Of a DNA stretch of 64,000 nucleotides, positions 57,980 to 64,000 are shown in pieces. The DNA is from Parasteatoda lunata (lineage: Eukaryota; Arthropoda; Arachnida; Araneae; Theridiidae): assembly GCA_949128135.1 (NCBI GenBank), contig OX421972.1, positions 54,618,817-54,682,816 of the forward strand. Direction: 5' to 3'. The position numbers and the translations under genes were made by a program. The notes under the pieces were generated by a model, which saw nothing but the letters and a program-made list of their open reading frames with translations, searched no databases and was not told the origin of the DNA. Each line of letters opens with the position of its first letter. Position 1 is the stretch's first letter.

Positions 57980-60408
57980 CCTTGTCAGATTAATTATTTA
58001 ATTCTATAAACTGTTTGAGTTTGATCCTATTTTGCAATCGATTCTTATTCATACAATATAATTAAAAATACGTGATTAAATGGAAAATTAATACTCATAT
58101 TCATTGAAAATTTCAGATTTCTTGCTGCGTCTTTTTCACGCCAGTCTGACTAAGTCACGAGTTTTTTTAATATATTTTTTTATCTGTTAAGAATATAACC
58201 ATAACTGTGTTTATATGGAATGATCTGCTTCTTTTATTTTCTCAGGAAAATTGCAACTCAACCAATGCTATTGAAAATTTGTTTACGTGAGGTTTTGTTA
58301 TTCTATTTTTTACAATTAAGTAGTTTATGCATTCTTAATTATCTTTATGATGAACAATAATTTGTAATTTATCAGAAAATGCCAAGTGTTAATTTCTGCT
58401 GAAAAACATGCCATCATAAATTTGTAAGGTTTGATATATTTGTTCGATTGAATTATCTTTGTTGTTTGGTGCTATTTTATTTTGGAAAATTATATTTCTT
58501 AATTTAAAAGAAAAAAAAATTTGCTCATTTACCAAAACATATAACTACGTTATTGTCTGATTCGCTTTTAAAATCAGGATTCAAGTCTATCAGTTAAAGT
58601 GAATTATTAATTCAAAATTATTATTTTTTCTTAGATTGTAAATTAATTAAAAATGTATTGAAAGTCATATAATAATACATAATATACATGTAAGTCATAT
58701 AATATACATAAATATAAAAAAAATTTTGTTAAATGCTTAGCACAGATTTTTGGTTATTTTGTCATTTTAATTTTTATAGTTATCATATTAATTAGAAATC
58801 ACTTACCAATATATATTGTTTTATTCCTATTAATTTGCATTTAAGTACTTTTAAGGTTCTAAAATCTATTGAAGGGATATTTCCTTATCATTACCTGTTT
58901 GTACCAACCACAATGACTCAGGAAGGACCACTGCTCTGCTCCAGTACTTGCAATAAATTATCATCATACATTTAATATTTCTACATAATTTAAAAAAAGC
59001 ATGATTTATCGATGTAGAAGAATTTAATTAGTTATATTTTAACTCAATGCTGAAGTTGCTTGAGATGTTAGTTTGATAAGAACAGCTAGAACATACTGAA
59101 ACAATATTTTCCTAAGAAAAACATGAACCATGAAATCAAAATTTATATTAACACCTTCATTTGAATAGTTAATGAGAATATTCCTTTTTGTTTGTGAAAT
59201 ATTTGCTCTTTTGTTATTTCTAATAGCATTAGTGGGAAAATAATCGTGAAAAAATAAAGAATAAAATATAAAGTAACTTAATGTGAAAGAATTGTGCTTA
59301 TTAAAAATAATAATTCATTCAAATGATTATTGATTGGTCAGATTTTTTTTAAAAATGTGTTCAAAACTGTATAATTAGAACCAGTTAATAACAAATGTTC
59401 CAATTCTCCAAATATTTTTAAGTTGGTTAACTTTCTTAAAACCTATAATAAATGTTTATTATAAAATTCCCTCTAGGTACTTTTTATTAGCTTCTATGTT
59501 TTTCTTAAAAGCATCACTGGAAAAATGATGTGAAAAATTAAAGAACAGAATACAGATCATTTAGTAATTAAATGTGTTGGCTAGTTTCTCTCATATTAAT
59601 ATGTATATGGAAAAAAACACCCATTTTGAACTAATTAAAAAATATTCAAATGGTAAGAAGTTTTTTAAATATGTAATTATGTGTTCTAAACTGTATAATT
59701 TAAACAAGCATTTATATCATTTAAGTTCCTATTCTTAGATCTCTGCATTTATAAAATTTTTTAAAACATAGAATACATATTGTTATAAATAGGGTTCACG
59801 TCAGTATTGTGACAGTTGTTGTTACAAATGTCGCTAAGATCCTTAGGCGACAAAATTGTCATATTGGAATTTGCTCCAAAATTACAAAATAGTAATGAAA
59901 AATAGTTTTTTTCATCAAATGCCATTCATTTGAATTTAATTGTTGTACTAATTTCATTGTTCTATGGGTTAAATTTTAGTTTCAAAAATATTCAAACGGT
60001 ATAATTGAAAGTATCTGATACGAATATGTTAAATTTAAATGTTGATGTTTCTAATATACATGCTGCACTGTGCTTTGTATTCATGTACTGACAGTATAAT
60101 TGTTCATCAATAAAACATTTTTTGCTCTTTTAGACTTTATTTCCAATTTTATAGTTTTTAGATAATTAATTTTTAATGTAACATTTTGTTAGTTCTTACA
60201 TTCTCTGTTTTCTTCATTCATTTATTTGGTTTAAGCATTTTAATCTAAATGTTAAATCTGTTTACTAATATTATTTTAGCTTTTTTTTTTGTTTAATTTT
60301 AATAAATACTAATCTTTACTCATTATGGGGAAATAGACCTAATTAGTTTTAGGGTGAAAAAATAAAGAACAAAATAGATAGCAATTACTAATTTTTGATG
60401 TTTACCAT
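57980..60408. other. 2.4-kb gene-free stretch
   Basis: AT-rich. GTGAAAAA(A/T)TAAAGAA(C/T)A-type short repeats recur at 59247-59266, 59531-59547 and 60353-60371. No gene, RNA or clear element seen. Confidence 0.5.
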
Positions 60409-60409
60409 A

Positions 60410-60410
60410 A

Positions 60411-60443
<33 letters not shown>
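60410..60443. repeat. short (TA)n microsatellite at a SINE tail
   Basis: About 30 bp of TA dinucleotides directly at the 3' end of the adjoining minus-strand SINE. It may have grown from the SINE tail. Confidence 0.9.
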
Positions 60444-60447
<4 letters not shown>

Positions 60448-60717
60448 AATGACGGACACTTGGGTCTATTTCCCATTGACCTCAGAATTGCTACTCTCTT
60501 ATCGTTACCCAGTGAGCACATATGGCTAAGCCACGGCGGTGGAGTAGCGTTGCCCACGTCATACAACCACAAACCCGTTTATAAGGCGGATTACAATCAC
60601 ACAGAAGAAAGGACATCGAACACAGAGAGAGAAAGAAACATCCATGCCCTGAGTGGGATTCGAACCCGCAACCATTGACTCCGCAGTCAGGCACGCTAAC
60701 CACTCGGTCACCTGTTT
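60444..60717 (-). mobile_element. tRNA-derived SINE with Ser/Leu-like head
   Basis: On the minus strand it begins GGTGACCGAGTGGTTAGCG, close to a type II tRNA A-box region, followed by the B box GGGTTCGAATCCC (inverse at 60656-60668). The body runs to about 60444, where it meets a TA repeat. The head cannot fold into a complete tRNA, so it is not a tRNA gene. It adjoins the left end of the transposon at 60735. Confidence 0.8.
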
Positions 60718-60734
60718 ACCACAATATTATTTAA

Positions 60735-63419
60735 GCAATTGGGCCATTCTCCTGTTATGCACGGGACATTTGCAGGCTTTTGAAGTATATAAAAATAGTA
60801 AAATAATGGGGTAATAAATATTTTTTTAACAATTCACTTCAAAACAGGTCTGTTTCTTAAAGATTGTATAGAAAACAAATCAAAAATTAAAGTTTAAATA
60901 CTTGAAAAGGGATTTAATATAGTCGTTATGCACGGGACTCAGAAAAAATATTAATTTCTACCCTGACTTCTATTTTTCATAAACTCTGTGAATTTAGAAC
61001 TTGTTTACTGTCATTATATTTTTTTCTCAGCTGATAAACATTACTTCTATTAAATTATGCTACATGTTTTCCAAATACATCATTCGATAAAATTCTAAAT
61101 TTAATTTATTTGTGTTATGCACGGGACATGTCTGCAATTTATTACACACAGAGGCATACACTTGATTTAATTATGCATATTTTGACGTGGCAACACTAAT
61201 TCATATTTTGAATTTAGTTTGTGATCTGGATTGGAAGCTTTATAAATCATTATAAAGGATAATTACAACTGTATCACCAACGAAAGAACAGAGTTTAGGA
61301 ATAATACACCATCAAGAAGCCAAATTGAAAATACCAACAAGATTTTTCAAGCTTTCGGAAAAGCAATGAGAAAATCATGAAAATCTTTACCTAAATCTCC
61401 AGCAAAACAAAGCAGTTTTAGTCAGTTTAAGGCAATAAAGCCCACATGTCCTGTTAGAACCAGTTTAGGATGTTCAAAACTAAGCCCCTGTGAAGCATAT
61501 TCAGTTTTTAAGGATGAATACCCAAATTCTTCCATCAACTTTTCCACATTTTGAAAGTTAAGACCAGAAAATGTTTTTCTGCTGCATCAAACACCAGAAG
61601 ATCAGTATGTGAAAACTTCTTTCTTCAGCTTAAAGCACTAAAAGTTCCATATGATTCAAAACTATTTTGGAAAGAAACACTCTGTAATGATTCGATAAAC
61701 TCTTCATGTTGGCAAGGATTTTGTAAAAATTGCTGCTATGGGCAAAAATTAAAATGTAATGAAGATCTTTCTCATAATTGTTTGTTGGAAAAAAAGGGGG
61801 AAAGTGAAGATGCAAAATTATATTGCCAAGTGAAGCAGACATGCATTGGATAAGTTTTGGAAAGTACGTGCGACAATTTTTCATCAATAAGGTTTCATAT
61901 TAACGCAAAAAGAATTCAATTCCAAAATGATAAAAGTTCACCTGATAAAAGAATTTTGCTATGAACTATAGCTGTTCATGTGAGGATCAAGTACAGAGTG
62001 TACTTTGGACTCAAAAAGGTATAACTTTATTTACAGCTGCAGTATTCTTGCACGAAAAATGCAGTACTTACCTAATATGTTCCGACATTTGTGAGAAAGA
62101 AAAAAAAATACTGTCAAAGCTTTCATTGAAAAAATTTATAAAGAAATCAAGTCAAAAGTTGAAGAAAACAAATTTCTTGAAGAGGTAATCTGGACAGATA
62201 AACCTTCATCAAAGTTTAAAAATAGGTTCATGACCTTGCTGCTACAAGACCATAGAAATTCAAAAAGACTTTCTACTGGAAATATTTTGCAACTGCCCAT
62301 GGCAAAGGTGTGGTGGATGGAAATGGTGGTGAGGCAAAATGCTTGGTACAAAACCCTGTTGAGTCAAAAAAAAAATATACAGCTCCAGTTGTGCAGTCTG
62401 TGGAAGATTTTGTAAATGTTGTAAAAAAAGCTATACATCTACTACAGTGATGCTATTTTTAGATAAAGATATAAACAGAGATAATAATATCTGAACCAAC
62501 GCAAGAGTAATACTTTACCAGGAATTTCTAAAATGCATGGAATTACATATTCACCTTCTGGTTTAAAATTTTATAAAAATACTGCAGCACCAATGAAAGG
62601 AAATCTTAATACCAGGGCAATTGACACCACAAAAAGTATTGGAGGAAATTGGGTTGTTGTGAAATATGATTATAGTTTATATGCTAGAGAAGTTAAGCAA
62701 GTGCTGGGAAATGATATTGAAGTTTCTGCCATGGTAAAGCCTGGAAAATATTGGAAATGGCCTAAACGGGAGAAAAAGTGTTTTACAACAAGAGGAAGTT
62801 GCTAAAGTTATTCAGCCACCTATAGTTATAAATGCTCTTGGAGGATTTGATTTACCCGATTTTTAGAGAAATCTAAGTTATGCACGGGACATGAAAATAA
62901 GTGCTAATTTTTTATCTAATATTAAACTTAGAGGAACTTCCTTTGTAATATAAGTCGGTGCTAAGAGAAAGAAAGTAAAGTTGAAGCAGTTTCTGTTTCG
63001 CTCTAAAAATAAGTGAGAAAAATAAAAATTATCATGTTTTTGTGTTATGCACGTGACAACCAATTTCTGCTCAAATAAATTGTTATTTTTTACATAATTT
63101 TAATTAGATTTTTAAATTTTTAATTCATTTTTAAATTAGAGTATTATATAGATATACTTAAAAAAAAGAAGAAAATTGAAATGCTATAATATTTTTTCAG
63201 CTAAAAAAATTAATGTAAATATGTTGATTATAACATGAAAACTTAAAAAGTACAAATTTTAAGAATTGTTTCCATAATAAAAATTTCAATATAACTATTA
63301 TTGTATCTAATTTTTTAAGATTTAACCTATGTACTTTATTATTCAATAAATAAAAAATATGTACAAGTAAGATAAAAATTGAGGTTTAGAGTGTTTACAG
63401 TGGAGAATGGCCCAATTGC
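60735..63419 (+). mobile_element. 2.7-kb DNA transposon with subterminal GTTATGCACGGGAC repeats
   Basis: Perfect 18-bp inverted repeats GCAATTGGGCCATTCTCC (60735-60752) and its inverse (63402-63419). The palindromic AATT at both ends could be a 4-bp target duplication, with the element proper starting GGGCCATTCTCC. Five direct copies of GTTATGCACGGGAC lie near the ends: 60754, 60925 and 61114 on the left; 62877 and 63044 (one mismatch) on the right. They enclose a decayed transposase-like gene. Superfamily not assigned. Confidence 0.75.
61551..62866 (+). pseudogene. transposase-like gene of the SDGxxSxFKN / FATxHGKG family, decayed
   Basis: Pieces in several frames: a Cys-rich N-terminal part (CWQGFCKNCCYGQ, 61551-61853); then WTQKGITLFTAAVFLHEKCS (61999-62058); then EVIWTDKPSSKFKNRFM (62187-62237); then KYFATAHGKGVVDGNGG (about 62278-62330). 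The C-terminal part NWVVVKYDYSLYAREVKQ leads to VSAMVKPGKYWKWPKRE and ends GGFDLPDF with a stop at 62864. This order is known to me from a widespread, poorly named family in arthropod and cnidarian genomes linked to transposons. The Asp in WTD and the Asp after HGKG are candidate catalytic acids (inference). Frameshifts and stops show it is dead. It sits centrally between the subterminal repeats. Confidence 0.65.
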
Positions 63420-64000
63420 CCTGTGGCAGAATCAATGACAAGGCAACATTGTTGCAGATCATTACTGAATTCTTGCCGAAATGTTTTTCTTTTGAAAAGT
63501 AAAAAATTGTAGTTTTCTTTTCTACAGAAATGTACACCTAAAATTTGATTCATACATTTATATAAGAACTTTTGAACTTTTAATGTTTTGATTGTATTTT
63601 CGGCAATTGATAAGAAACTCCTACAAACAAAGTTTATTTACTCTTATAGTTAATAGCAACAAATAAATGAGCATATGTTGTACTAAACAATTTAATTACA
63701 AATTCAGTACAATACCATATGAATAGGTAAGAGACAAAAATGACATCCAATCTCACTTGAACAATATGAGTTTATTATATTTACATATTGTCTTGATTGT
63801 AGGATTTTTAATCTTGATTTACTTGAAGTTCTACTTATTTAAAAAAGTGGATCAATTGGTTACCAGAGAGGACTAGTTTTTAATAATTTAACACTACTAC
63901 GCAATACACCTCTTCACTAGTTTGGGTGTTCTCTTCAGTCCTCTGTGACCTTTCTACTCATAACAAGGTATAGGTACTTACATTGGGTGCCTGGATATAT
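63420..64000. other. gene-free end of window
   Basis: AT-rich sequence to the window end with no recognised feature. A gene starting beyond the edge cannot be excluded. Confidence 0.4.

Overview
This window looks like nuclear DNA of an arthropod, most likely a chelicerate such as a spider. This is inferred from the very AT-rich background, an egghead gene of arthropod type, a Penelope-like retroelement with the domain order of the Naiad clade (reported to be abundant in spiders), and dense short interspersed elements. No bacterial or organellar features are seen. Only two intact protein-coding regions are convincing. Nearly everything else recognisable is mobile DNA or simple repeat.

The main find is at 1882-3225: an intronless 447-codon reading frame made of four tandem histone H2B-like folds, each ending in the H2B-type helix around LLPxxxAxHAxxEG. 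It is preceded by two CCAAT boxes and an octamer-like site and followed by an ordinary AATAAA signal. I know of no described protein made of four H2B folds. The second real gene, 36363-37762, is the large terminal coding exon of egghead (egh), a GT2 beta-1,4-mannosyltransferase of arthropod glycosphingolipid synthesis. Its initiator Met is probably in an upstream exon.

Layout: 1-5450 holds the H2B-repeat gene between SINEs. 5600-11250 holds LINE debris, 5S-derived SINEs, two MITEs sharing TAGGGGAG termini, and tandem repeats. 16100-21800 holds a 170-bp TA microsatellite, a 1.54-kb terminal-inverted-repeat (TIR) element with a second one nested inside, and repeats. 23470-25580 is a duplicated segment whose second copy received two adjoining MITEs. 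26541-26849 is a near-perfect palindrome with 148-bp arms. 32676-33530 is the 5' end of a non-LTR retrotransposon. 33990-37960 is the egh region. 43150-48990 is a dense transposon nest (LINE pieces, nested SINEs, a mariner with perfect termini). 52497-57180 holds a decayed Naiad-like Penelope element with endonuclease before reverse transcriptase, broken by a hAT-like MITE and a 5S SINE. 60735-63419 is a decayed 2.7-kb DNA transposon carrying five copies of a GTTATGCACGGGAC motif near its ends.

The two host genes show no sign of working together. The rest records successive insertion, often with intact target-site duplications (TSDs), so insertion order can be read directly. All similarity statements come from reading motifs by eye. 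No database search or alignment software was used.
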